From assembly GCA_023441105.1 (NCBI GenBank), contig JAEZQX010000548.1:1-11217 (forward strand): a stretch of 11,217 nt of DNA. Reading direction: 5' to 3'. This DNA is from Pseudomonadota bacterium (GTDB lineage Bacteria; Pseudomonadota; Gammaproteobacteria; Burkholderiales; Burkholderiaceae). Both the position numbers and the translations under genes were made by a program. Below the pieces are notes generated by a model. The model was not told where the DNA came from. It ran no database searches and saw only the letters and a list, made by a program, of their open reading frames with translations. Of this stretch, positions 1 to 6,754 are shown piece by piece. Every line of letters starts with the position of its first letter. The first letter of the stretch is position 1.

Positions 1-100
1 CTGCGGCGTTGCGGGAGAGACGGCAAATCAGCAGGGCCTGCGCCAAGGCCCGCGTGGCGTCTTCGCTGCCGTCGACGGGAACCAGGATCCGGTCGTACAT
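1..100 (-). CDS. Universal stress protein (UspA family), N-terminal fragment
   Basis: Only the first 33 codons are in the window; the rest lies beyond base 1. The protein begins MYDRILVPVDGSEDATRALA, which matches the opening beta-strand and loop of UspA-fold proteins (ILVPxDGS, where the Asp contributes to the nucleotide-binding site in ATP-binding members). UspA proteins are cytoplasmic and are induced by starvation, oxidative stress and DNA damage. The ATG at 98-100 is chosen because a purine-rich ribosome site (GAGGGAGG) lies 4 bases upstream and the family motif starts almost at once. It follows xth after 115 bp on the same strand, so it could be read from the same transcript or from its own promoter. 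Whether it is a single or tandem Usp-domain protein cannot be told from the fragment. Confidence 0.85.
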   Translation of the reverse strand, partial: MYDRILVPVDGSEDATRALAQALLICRLSRNAA

Positions 101-147
101 CTTGCCTCCCTCGGGAACGACCCGCTCGTCGAGCAGGCTCGAGACCC

Positions 148-177
148 CTTGTACCCCAGCCGCGTCATCCTCTGCAA
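148..177 (-). promoter_or_regulatory. Possible promoter for the universal stress gene
   Basis: On the minus strand TTGCAG (172-177) and TACAAG (148-153) are separated by 18 bases and lie about 48 bases before the ATG at 100. This resembles a sigma-70 promoter with two mismatches in each box. It falls in the 115-bp gap after xth. In GC-rich DNA such matches arise by chance, so this is a weak call. A short imperfect stem (178-184 with 188-194, 3-base loop) lies just upstream without a T-tract and is not a convincing terminator. Confidence 0.22.
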
Positions 178-215
178 CCAGCCGTTGCGGCCGGAAGCCC
201 GCGACATGACCTGCG

Positions 216-995
216 TCAAGCCTTGTCGAGGACGACCCAGGTCGGCGCGTGGTCGCTTGCGTGCGGCTGGCCGCGGACCCAGCGATCGACTCCCGCATCG
301 AGCATGCGCGCCTGCGGGCTCAGCAGCAGGTGGTCGATGCGCAGCCCGGAATTTCGCTGCCAGTGCTGGCGGAAGTAATCCCAGAAGGTATAGATGCGCT
401 CCTCCGGATAGCGGGCACGCAACGCATCGACCCAGCCCTGGCCCAGGAGATCCCGGTATCGCTCGCGCGTCTGCGGCTGCAGCAGCGCATCCTTCTTCCA
501 GGAGCGCGTGTCGTAGATGTCGAAATCCGTCGGGATGACGTTGTAGTCGCCGGCCAGCACCACCGGATGGCCGCCGGCCAGGAGGGTCGCCGCATGGCTG
601 TTGAAGCGCTCCATCCATGCCAGCTTGTAGTCGAACTTCGGCCCCGGCTGCGGGTTGCCGTTGGGCGCGTAAAGGCAGCCGACCAGGACGCCGTCGACCG
701 CAGCCTCGAGGTAGCGGCTCTGGTCGTCCGCCTCGTTGCCCGGCAAGCCGCGGCGCGTCTCGATGGGCTTGGTGCCGCGCGCAAGAATCGCCACGCCGTT
801 CCACGACCGCTGGCCATGCCAGATCGCCTCGTAGCCGGCGTCGCGCACCGCCGCCTCGGGAAAGCGCTCGTCCGGTGCCTTCAGCTCCTGCAGGCAGGCG
901 ATGTCGGGCGCGTCCTTCTGCAGCCATTCGAGCAGGTTTGAAAGCCGCGAGGTGATGCCGTTGACGTTGAAGGTGGCGATCTTGAGCGTCGACAT
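216..995 (-). CDS. xth: Exodeoxyribonuclease III (AP endonuclease, Xth family)
   Basis: A 259-residue cytoplasmic DNA-repair nuclease of the exonuclease-endonuclease-phosphatase fold. Family members cut 5' of abasic sites, remove 3' blocking groups and degrade duplex DNA 3' to 5' in base excision repair. The active-site set is complete: N10 and N12 (FNVNGI), E37 (LQELK, metal ligand), Y109 (LYAPNG), D150 and N152 (GDYN), D221 (LRIDHL) and D248-H249 (SDH). These correspond in order to E. coli E34, Y109, D151, N153, D229, D258 and H259. The length is normal for the family. The ATG at 995 is preferred over an in-frame TTG at 1010 because GAGGGG lies 7 bases before it and MSTLKIATFNVNG is the usual opening. 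It starts 11 bases after the AhpD-like gene, and its ribosome site overlaps that gene's stop codon. Confidence 0.96.
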   Translation of the reverse strand: MSTLKIATFNVNGITSRLSNLLEWLQKDAPDIACLQELKAPDERFPEAAVRDAGYEAIWHGQRSWNGVAILARGTKPIETRRGLPGNEADDQSRYLEAAVDGVLVGCLYAPNGNPQPGPKFDYKLAWMERFNSHAATLLAGGHPVVLAGDYNVIPTDFDIYDTRSWKKDALLQPQTRERYRDLLGQGWVDALRARYPEERIYTFWDYFRQHWQRNSGLRIDHLLLSPQARMLDAGVDRWVRGQPHASDHAPTWVVLDKA

Positions 996-1002
996 GGATG
1001 CA

Positions 1003-1008
1003 CCCCTC
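1003..1008 (-). promoter_or_regulatory. Ribosome binding site deciding the xth start
   Basis: GAGGGG on the minus strand, 7 bases before the xth ATG at 995. It overlaps the TGA stop (1007-1009) of the preceding AhpD-like gene, the arrangement expected of translational coupling, and it makes the upstream TTG at 1010 an unlikely start. Confidence 0.7.
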
Positions 1009-1789
1009 AATGGACCGCCCGCGGCGCTGGCGCCGGCGGCGTCCGGCCCATGCCGTAGAACTCGGCGTTGGGCATCATGCCGCTGAAGTTGGCGATGCGG
1101 TTCGACAGCGCGAAGAAGGCGGCGATGGCGGCGATGTCCCAGGCATCCTCGGCATCGAAGCCGTGCGCCTGCAGCAGGCGGTGGTCTTCGTCGTCGATCG
1201 TTGCCGAGGACACCGCGACCTTGCAGGCGAAGTCCAGCATCGCTCGCTGACGCGCCGGCAGTCCCGCCTTGCGGTAGTTGGTCGCCAGCTGGTCGGCGAC
1301 CAGCGGATCCTTCTGGTAGATGCGCAGGATGGCGCCATGCGCGACCACGCAGTAGAGGCAGTTGTTGAGCGCGCTGGTGGCGACCACGATCATCTCGCGC
1401 TCGGCCTTGCTCAGGTTGCCTTCCTTCAGCATCAGGGCATCGTAGTAGGCGAAGAAGGCGCGGAACTCCGCCGGCCGGCGGGCGAGCTTGAGAAACACGT
1501 TGGGTACGAAGCCGGATTTCTCCTGCACCGCGAGGATCCGCTCGCGGACGTCGTCCGGCAGCGTTGCGATCTCCGGCAGCGGATACCGGTCCCCGGGAGC
1601 CTGGAGCCGCGACGCGCCTGCCTCGGTCGCGGCTGCGGCGCCTGCCGTCGCCACCGCCACCGCTTTGCCCTCGCCCTTACCCTTGGGCTTCGAAATGAGC
1701 TTCGGCGACAGCTTCCCGTCCGGCTTCGCCTTCGCCTTCCCGTCGGCCCGCGCCTTCTTGCCTTTGCGGCCTCCTTGCGTCTTCGCCAT
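1007..1789 (-). CDS. AhpD-like (carboxymuconolactone decarboxylase family) peroxidase-related protein with lysine-rich N-terminal tail
   Basis: 260 residues. Residues about 65-250 form an AhpD-like helical domain with the redox signature E132, C144-x-x-C147 and H151 (NNCLYCVVAHG). The spacing matches the Glu-Cys-Cys-His proton relay of AhpD (118/130/133/137 in the M. tuberculosis protein), so a thiol-based peroxidase or disulfide-reductase activity is likely; the substrate is unknown. The domain resembles the uncharacterised 'peroxidase-related enzyme' subgroup. Residues 1-60 are unlike the domain: Lys, Gly, Ala and Pro dominate (GRKGKKARADGKAKAKPDGK), like a histone H1 tail, followed by an Ala/Val stretch. 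There is no signal peptide or membrane segment. The ATG at 1789 directly follows the upstream glycosyltransferase stop (TGA-ATG) with GGGAGAG 6 bases before it. An internal GTG (V44, base 1660) behind GAGGG could give a tail-less form. xth follows 11 bases later, suggesting a shared oxidative-damage role. Confidence 0.85.
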   Translation of the reverse strand: MAKTQGGRKGKKARADGKAKAKPDGKLSPKLISKPKGKGEGKAVAVATAGAAAATEAGASRLQAPGDRYPLPEIATLPDDVRERILAVQEKSGFVPNVFLKLARRPAEFRAFFAYYDALMLKEGNLSKAEREMIVVATSALNNCLYCVVAHGAILRIYQKDPLVADQLATNYRKAGLPARQRAMLDFACKVAVSSATIDDEDHRLLQAHGFDAEDAWDIAAIAAFFALSNRIANFSGMMPNAEFYGMGRTPPAPAPRAVH

Positions 1790-2638
1790 TCACTTCTCTC
1801 CCAGGTCGTGCCGCATGCCCGCCCAGCGATAGCGCCAGTAGGTGCCCTGCGCGGTCAGGCAGGCGAGGATCAGCCCGTTGCGCCCGTCGAGGAATCCGAG
1901 CCGCAGCAGGTAGCCGCGCACGAAGCTCCAGATGGCATGCGTCCAGGCACTGAAGCGGCCACCCTTGCCGCGGGCGCGCAGCTGGATGGCGCCGGCACGC
2001 GCGTAGCGGAAGGTCTTCTCGCGAGCGTCCTCGATCGAGTCGACGCTGTCGTGATAGAGGGTGCCGGGGAGCTGGCCCATCGGCTCGGCGCAGATCACCC
2101 GCTCGTGCACCAGGTCGTCGGTGAAGCGGCCGCCATCGCGGCGGAACAGCCGCAGGACCTGGTCGTTGCGCCACAGGCCGAAGCGGATCGTCTGGCCGCA
2201 GAACCGCGAGCTGCGCCGGATCCAGTAGCCATTGGCGCCGTCGCGCGACGCGCCCCGCACCACCGCGATGATCGCCGCGCGCAATTCCTGCGACACCTCT
2301 TCGTCGGCATCGATCGACAGCACCCAGGGGCAGCGGCAGACCGCGAGCGCACGGTTCTTCTGCCGGCCGAAGCCGGGCCAGTCGGGCGTCACCTGGACCT
2401 CCGCGCCCAGCCGCCGGGCCACCGCGACGGTATCGTCGGTGCTGCCGGAATCGATCACCACCACCTGGTCGGCAAATGCGACCGACCGCAGGCAGCGCTC
2501 GATGCGATGGGCCTCGTTCTTGGTGATCACCGCAACCGACAGGAACCCGTCGACCGCAGCGCGCTCCCGGGCAGCGGCGCGAAATCCTCGCTGCGGCAGC
2601 GAGGCATTGCCCTGGAGAGCGCGCGGCGCCGCGCTCAT
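1790..2638 (-). CDS. Family 2 glycosyltransferase, WaaE/KdtX-like (LPS core)
   Basis: 282 residues. A GT-A fold glycosyltransferase domain begins near residue 33: SVAVITKNEAHRIERCL, then VVVIDSGSTDDT (D63), a QKNRAL motif (93-98) and the metal/nucleotide-sugar motif SIDADEEVS (D110, D112). Next comes VHER (177-180), and a C-terminal segment (about 230-282) rich in aromatic and basic residues that may sit on the membrane. This order (TKNE, DSGSTDDT, DADEE, VHE) is typical of the WaaE/KdtX group, which adds a glucose-type sugar to the inner core heptose; the actual donor and acceptor here are not shown. The first 30 residues precede the conserved domain and may be a flexible leader. The ATG at 2638 overlaps the waaL stop as ATGA, with GGAG 9 bases upstream. 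The stop abuts the next ATG. Function as a glycosyltransferase is secure; the core-LPS role rests on family resemblance and neighbours. Confidence 0.88.
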   Translation of the reverse strand: MSAAPRALQGNASLPQRGFRAAARERAAVDGFLSVAVITKNEAHRIERCLRSVAFADQVVVIDSGSTDDTVAVARRLGAEVQVTPDWPGFGRQKNRALAVCRCPWVLSIDADEEVSQELRAAIIAVVRGASRDGANGYWIRRSSRFCGQTIRFGLWRNDQVLRLFRRDGGRFTDDLVHERVICAEPMGQLPGTLYHDSVDSIEDAREKTFRYARAGAIQLRARGKGGRFSAWTHAIWSFVRGYLLRLGFLDGRNGLILACLTAQGTYWRYRWAGMRHDLGEK

Positions 2639-4083
2639 GCCAGCGGACTCCGATCGAGCGGCGGCGGCTGCTCCAGGCGCCTCGGATCGAGCGGGGCCTG
2701 AGCGAGGGGGCCTGATTCCGGCGCGCCCTGCTGCGCAGGTCGGGGCTCGAGCGGCGGCCGATACGGTTCCTCCGCCAGCGCGGGCCGGAAGGCCGCCCGC
2801 AGGAACCAGGCGTTGAGCAAATAGAAGGCGATGACCGTGATCTGGCGGTCGAACATGTCGTCGGTCAGCGCGAAGCCGGCGAAGGCCGCCGACGTCACCA
2901 GCGCGGCGTAGGCAGCCGGCGACCCGCCCCGGACCACGATCCGCCGCGCCATCGCCACCATCGGCGCGACAAACATGAGCAGCAGGGCGAGGAAGCCGCT
3001 GACGCCCGCCTCCGCCAGGGCGGCTAGGTATTCACTGTGGGGATGGCCGTAGATGATCCGCTCGGAGCGGGGTATCTCGCCGGCCGCGACCTGGCGCTCG
3101 AGCTCGTCGTCGAAATGGCCGAAGCCGACCCCGGTGAGCGGCTGGTGCATGCCGGCACGCAGCGCTGCGCCCCACAATGCGAGCCGCTGGCCCACTTCCG
3201 AGTCGATGTCGCCATGCAGGTAGCGCTGCACCTGCGGCTCGATGGCGGCAAACCGGTCCTGCATGAAGCCGGCGGCCGACAGCGACAGCACCAGCGCCAC
3301 CGCCAGCATGCCGATCGAGGTTCCGCGCCGCAGGCCATGGTGGGCGGCGTGGACTGTCACTGGCGTCGCCCCTGCAGCCTCTGCCCGGCCGTCGCCCCGC
3401 GCGGCGCGCTGGACGCGGCGACGATGCAGGAACAGCGCGAGCCCCAGCGCGCCGACCGCCAGCAGCACGCCGACCAGCCCGCCGCGGGTCTGGGTGAGCG
3501 CCAGGCTCAGCATGCCGCAGAACAAGCCGGCCAGCCCCAGCAACCGGCGCGGGCGCTCGGCGGCCGTCAACACCAGCACCAGCGACAGCAGCGCCTGCAG
3601 TGATGCGAGGTCGCCGAACTTGATCGCGCCGTTGCCGATCGCACTGCCGCCGAGCCAGCCATAGGGCCGCAGGTAGCCCAGGCCCCAGACCTGGTAGACG
3701 GCCAGGACGGCGCTGGCGATCGCCCCCAGGGCCGCCGCCGGCAGGATCCAGCGGCGCAGGTCCGGCAGCCGGCTGGGCACGTCGGACAGCCCGAGCGCGA
3801 TGGTGAGCATGCCGATCAGCAGCTGGTTGGCGAGCTGCGGCGACGCCATGCCGAAGACGATCTGCAGCAGCAGGTGCAGCAGGTAGATGGCCGCCGGGAC
3901 CACCAGCACCGCCATGTGGCGGAAGGAGCGCCGCGCCTCGATGCGCCAGCGGCCGCGGGCGGCGGCCAGCGCGACGAGGCAGGCGAGCGCGGCGATCGTC
4001 GTCGGGACGCGCGGCACGGCCAGGAGCGCCACCAGGTACAACGCCAGGAGGCCGTGCGCCACCATCTCAAGCCGCAGCGACAA
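2635..4083 (-). CDS. waaL: O-antigen ligase-like membrane protein (WaaL/Wzy_C superfamily)
   Basis: 482 residues, an inner-membrane protein with about 10-12 hydrophobic segments spread over residues 8-431. A long hydrophilic loop (about 274-350) lies before the Wzy_C signature YGHPHSEYLAALAEAG (H349 in HSEYL). An Arg in TQTRGG (R200) matches the conserved basic residue after a membrane segment in this superfamily. WaaL joins undecaprenyl-linked O-polysaccharide to lipid A-core on the periplasmic face. Homologous folds include the Wzy polymerase and PglL-type O-oligosaccharyltransferases; the ligase is favoured by the adjacent msbA and core glycosyltransferases. The start is probably TTG at 4083, directly after the upstream TGA and 5 bases from GGGAGGG; the first ATG (4065) has only a weak site. 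Residues 436-482 form a Pro-rich tail with a repeated P-L-(D/E) motif, unusual for the family. The stop overlaps the next gene by ATGA. Confidence 0.82.
   Translation of the reverse strand: MSLRLEMVAHGLLALYLVALLAVPRVPTTIAALACLVALAAARGRWRIEARRSFRHMAVLVVPAAIYLLHLLLQIVFGMASPQLANQLLIGMLTIALGLSDVPSRLPDLRRWILPAAALGAIASAVLAVYQVWGLGYLRPYGWLGGSAIGNGAIKFGDLASLQALLSLVLVLTAAERPRRLLGLAGLFCGMLSLALTQTRGGLVGVLLAVGALGLALFLHRRRVQRAARGDGRAEAAGATPVTVHAAHHGLRRGTSIGMLAVALVLSLSAAGFMQDRFAAIEPQVQRYLHGDIDSEVGQRLALWGAALRAGMHQPLTGVGFGHFDDELERQVAAGEIPRSERIIYGHPHSEYLAALAEAGVSGFLALLLMFVAPMVAMARRIVVRGGSPAAYAALVTSAAFAGFALTDDMFDRQITVIAFYLLNAWFLRAAFRPALAEEPYRPPLEPRPAQQGAPESGPLAQAPLDPRRLEQPPPLDRSPLA
2647..2754 (-). repeat. Degenerate repeats encoding the proline-rich tail of the O-antigen ligase
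   Basis: Three short related units encode PLEPR (2740-2754, residues 444-448), PLDPR (2680-2694, residues 464-468) and PLDRS (2647-2661, residues 475-479). At DNA level each begins CCGCTCGA on the minus strand. The last two units are 33 bases apart and match over 14 bases with one difference (2648-2661 against 2681-2694 on the plus strand). They lie in frame inside waaL, so the repeat changes protein length without breaking the frame. Confidence 0.6.
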
Positions 4084-4938
4084 TCATTCCCTCCCGCTGG
4101 CGCCCGGAGGCTCGAAGCGTTCGTCCATCGGCCGCTGGCTCAAGCCCAGGTCGGCAAGAATCACCCGCCCGCTCTTGGCCTCGAGCGCCCGCCGCCGGTT
4201 CTGCTCGGCGTCGTCGCGGGCCCGTTCGCGATGCCACAGGTGCAGCACCGCGGTGGCGAAGCGTCCCGACTTGACCCGGATGCCGGCGTTGATCAGCCGG
4301 ATCGCGAGATCGGAATCCTCGAATCCCCAACCGCAGATGCGCTCCTCGAAGCCGTTGATGCGCTCGAAGTCCTTGCGGAAGACCGCCATGTTGCAGCCGC
4401 GCATCTGCAGCCAGTGCGTTGGCCGCAGTCGGCGCCAGGCGTGGCCCGGCAGCGTGATCAGCGGCCACAGCCGCTCGACATCCCCTTTGAGCCGCGCCTT
4501 GACCCAGTCGTCGAGGTGCCAGCCGACCGGATCCACCTGCCCCTGCTCGACCGCCTGCGTGAGGCGCGGCGACAGCAGGATGCGGTTGCCGGCGACTGCG
4601 CAGCCGGCTTCCGCGAGGCGCTGGTGTTCGGCGACGACGCCGGTGCGCAGCAGGCAGTCGCCGTCGACGAACAGCAGCAGGTCGGCGCTGGCATCGCGGG
4701 CGGCGCGGTTGCGCGAGGCAGCCGCCCGGAAGCCGTCGTCCGGCTGCCAGGCATGATGCAACGAGGTGCGCAGTCGCGGCCGCCACGCCTTCACCACCGC
4801 GGTGGTGCGTTCGTCGGAGCCATCGTCGGCGATGATCACCTGCTCCGGCATCACCGTCTGGCGCGCGACGCTATCGAGCACCCGGTCGAGCGCGGCCGGC
4901 CGGTTGTAGGTGGTGAGGATCAGGGCTACGCTGGGCAT
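4084..4938 (-). CDS. Family 2 glycosyltransferase with C-terminal GWGxED (Glyco_transf_7C-like) region
   Basis: 284 residues, cytoplasmic or membrane-associated. The N-terminal GT-A domain opens with SVALILTTYNRPAALDRVLD, then IIADDGSDE (D38-D39) and the sugar-nucleotide/metal motif FVDGD (D92, D94). A second conserved block, MRGCNMAVFRKDFERINGF followed by ICGWGFEDSDLAIRL (GWGFED at 203-208), is the acceptor-side motif found in galactosyl- and hexosaminyltransferases of the chondroitin-synthase type. A late LHLWH motif (232-236) could supply a metal-ligand His. Its sugar specificity cannot be read; position between msbA and waaL suggests LPS core or O-chain assembly. The ATG at 4938 was chosen because homology starts right after it and GAGG lies 6 bases upstream; the open frame continues upstream into msbA but has no better start. 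It lies 67 bases after msbA, in a gap holding nothing recognisable, and its TGA abuts the TTG of waaL. Confidence 0.86.
   Translation of the reverse strand: MPSVALILTTYNRPAALDRVLDSVARQTVMPEQVIIADDGSDERTTAVVKAWRPRLRTSLHHAWQPDDGFRAAASRNRAARDASADLLLFVDGDCLLRTGVVAEHQRLAEAGCAVAGNRILLSPRLTQAVEQGQVDPVGWHLDDWVKARLKGDVERLWPLITLPGHAWRRLRPTHWLQMRGCNMAVFRKDFERINGFEERICGWGFEDSDLAIRLINAGIRVKSGRFATAVLHLWHRERARDDAEQNRRRALEAKSGRVILADLGLSQRPMDERFEPPGASGRE
4089..4095 (-). promoter_or_regulatory. Ribosome binding site supporting a TTG start for waaL
   Basis: GGGAGGG on the minus strand lies 5 bases before TTG at 4083, with the TGA stop of the upstream glycosyltransferase in between. The strength and spacing of this site favour the TTG over the in-frame ATG at 4065, which is preceded only by GCTTGAG. 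Confidence 0.6.
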
Positions 4939-5005
4939 CGACGGCCTCGGGTCGCAGTTGGCGTCAGCATGATGGCGGATCGGGTTGCGTTGGCGGCGGC
5001 CGGCA

Positions 5006-6754
5006 TCAGGTGACCAGCTCGCCGCCGGCGTAGAGCCGCGAGTAGAGCCCGGCACCAGCCAGCAGCTCGGCATGGGTGCCCTGCTCGACGATCCTGCCGC
5101 CGGCCAGCACCACGATGCGATCGGCCTTTTCGACCGTCGACAGGCGATGGGCGATGATCAGGGTGGTCTGTCCCTTCATCAGCCGCTCGAGCGCGGCCTG
5201 CACGTAGCGCTCCGACTCGTTGTCGAGCGCCGACGTGGCCTCGTCCAGGATAAGGATCGGCGCATTCTTCAGCAGCGCCCGCGCGATCGATATCCGCTGC
5301 CGCTGGCCGCCGGAAAGCCGGATGCCGTTGTCGCCGATGACCGTGTGGAGCCCGTCCGGCAGGGAGGCGACGAAGTCGGTGAGGTAGGCGGCATCCAGCG
5401 CCGCCCGGACCTCCGCCTCCGACGCCCCGCGCCGGTCGCCATAGGCGACGTTGTTGGCGATGGTGTCGTTGAACAGCATGACGGTCTGGCTGACCCAGGC
5501 GATCTGCCGCCGCAGGCTCTGCAGCCGCAGCGTCTCGATGGGGATGCCGTCGATCAGGATGCGGCCGCTGCCGACCGGGTAGAAGCGCGGCAGCAGGTTG
5601 GCCATGGTGGTCTTGCCGCCGCCGGAGCTGCCCACCAGCGCGACCGTCTCGCCGGCGCGGATGTGCAGGTCGATGCCGTCCAGCGCCAGCCGCTCCGCCT
5701 GCTCATAGCCGAAGCTCACGTGCTCGAAGCGGATCTCGCCGCGCACCCGCTCGACGGTGCCAATGCCGTCGTCCTTCTCGAGCGGCTCGTCGATGAAGCG
5801 GAACACCGCATCGGCCGCCGCCAGGGCGCGCTGCAGCTGGCTGTTGACGTCGGCGAGATGCTTGAGCGGCGCGAGGATCATCAGCATCGCGGTGATGAAC
5901 GAGACGAAATCGCCGACCGTGGTCTGGTCGCGCTGCGACTGGAACAAGGCGATGGAGATCACCACCGAAACCGCCACCGCCGCCATGATCTGCGTGATCG
6001 GCACGATCAGCGCCGAGGCCACCGTCATCCGCCGGGCGAAATCGCGCAGCTTGCCGCTCGCCGCCGAGAAGCGCGAGCGCTCGTAGTTCTGGCCGCCGTA
6101 GACCTTGACCACCGGGTTGCTGTGGATCGCCTCCTCCACCACGCTGGTCAGCTCGCCGGTGTAGCGGATCTGCTCGGTCGACAGTCGCCGCATGCGCTTG
6201 GAGAAGGCGCCGACCGCCAGCGCCACCAGCGGGATCAGGATCAGGGCGATGGTGGTGAGCTGCCAGTTGAGGTACAGCAGCCAGCCGAGCAGCCCGACGA
6301 TCACGAAGGTGTCGCGCACCAGGATGATCATGACGCTGGACAGCGTCTGGGTGACGTTCTGCACGTCGCTCACCAGCCGCGCGATCACCGTGCCGGACGA
6401 GGTCATGGCGAAGAACCGGATCGGCAGCTCCACCAGCCGGGCGAACATCTCGCGGCGCAGGTCGAGCAGCACCTCCTGGCTCACGTAGTTCATCGCGTAG
6501 TTCATCGCGAAGGTGAAGGTGCCGCGCAGCAGGAACAAGCCGATGATCATCACCGGCGCCAGCCACATCAGGCGGGCGTCACCGGCTTCGCCGAAGCCGT
6601 GGTCGAGCAGGATCTTCATGATCGCCGGGAACACCGGCTCGGTCAGCGCGGTGAGGATCATCCCGGCCACGCCGAGCGCGAAGACCTTCCAGTGCGGCCT
6701 GACGTGCCCGAGCAGGCGCCGCAAGAGAACCTTGTCGCTCGCGCCCGGCTTCAT
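5006..6754 (-). CDS. msbA: Lipid A export ABC transporter, ATP-binding/permease protein MsbA
   Basis: 582 residues, the same length as E. coli MsbA. It is a half-transporter that works as a homodimer in the inner membrane and flips lipid A-core from the cytoplasmic to the periplasmic leaflet using ATP. The N-terminal half (about 20-320) contains six hydrophobic segments of an ABC exporter domain. The C-terminal ATPase has Walker A GSSGGGKT (375-382), Q-loop Q423 (WVSQ), signature LSGGQ (480-484), Walker B LILDEA (501-506, catalytic E505), a D-loop SALD (508-511) and switch H536 (IIAHR), so it should be active. The ATG at 6754 overlaps the dnaE stop as ATGA; its own ribosome site is weak, so coupling to dnaE translation is likely. 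The linked LPS glycosyltransferases and ligase support MsbA over other lipid or peptide exporters of this family. A 12-base tandem repeat lies in the second hydrophobic segment. Confidence 0.94.
   Translation of the reverse strand: MKPGASDKVLLRRLLGHVRPHWKVFALGVAGMILTALTEPVFPAIMKILLDHGFGEAGDARLMWLAPVMIIGLFLLRGTFTFAMNYAMNYVSQEVLLDLRREMFARLVELPIRFFAMTSSGTVIARLVSDVQNVTQTLSSVMIILVRDTFVIVGLLGWLLYLNWQLTTIALILIPLVALAVGAFSKRMRRLSTEQIRYTGELTSVVEEAIHSNPVVKVYGGQNYERSRFSAASGKLRDFARRMTVASALIVPITQIMAAVAVSVVISIALFQSQRDQTTVGDFVSFITAMLMILAPLKHLADVNSQLQRALAAADAVFRFIDEPLEKDDGIGTVERVRGEIRFEHVSFGYEQAERLALDGIDLHIRAGETVALVGSSGGGKTTMANLLPRFYPVGSGRILIDGIPIETLRLQSLRRQIAWVSQTVMLFNDTIANNVAYGDRRGASEAEVRAALDAAYLTDFVASLPDGLHTVIGDNGIRLSGGQRQRISIARALLKNAPILILDEATSALDNESERYVQAALERLMKGQTTLIIAHRLSTVEKADRIVVLAGGRIVEQGTHAELLAGAGLYSRLYAGGELVT
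6484..6507 (-). repeat. 12-base perfect tandem repeat inside msbA
   Basis: Two adjacent copies of cgtagttcatcg (plus-strand reading) encode the doubled AMNY-AMNY at about residues 83-90 in the second hydrophobic segment. The total protein length is normal, so it need not be an insertion; it may be a coincidence of similar codons. Confidence 0.5.

Noticed and set aside
178..194. Imperfect hairpin as a terminator after xth
   Set aside because: A 7-bp stem with one mismatch and a 3-base loop, but no T-run on either strand; not enough to call a terminator.
28..927. A 299-codon minus-strand open frame overlapping xth in another frame
   Set aside because: Xth in its own frame has every catalytic residue; the alternative frame is Arg/Gly/Ala-rich shadow sequence.
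998..2701. A 567-codon plus-strand open frame opposite the AhpD-like and glycosyltransferase genes
   Set aside because: It crosses two well-supported minus-strand genes, has biased Arg/Ala/Val/Gln composition and shows no recognisable domain.
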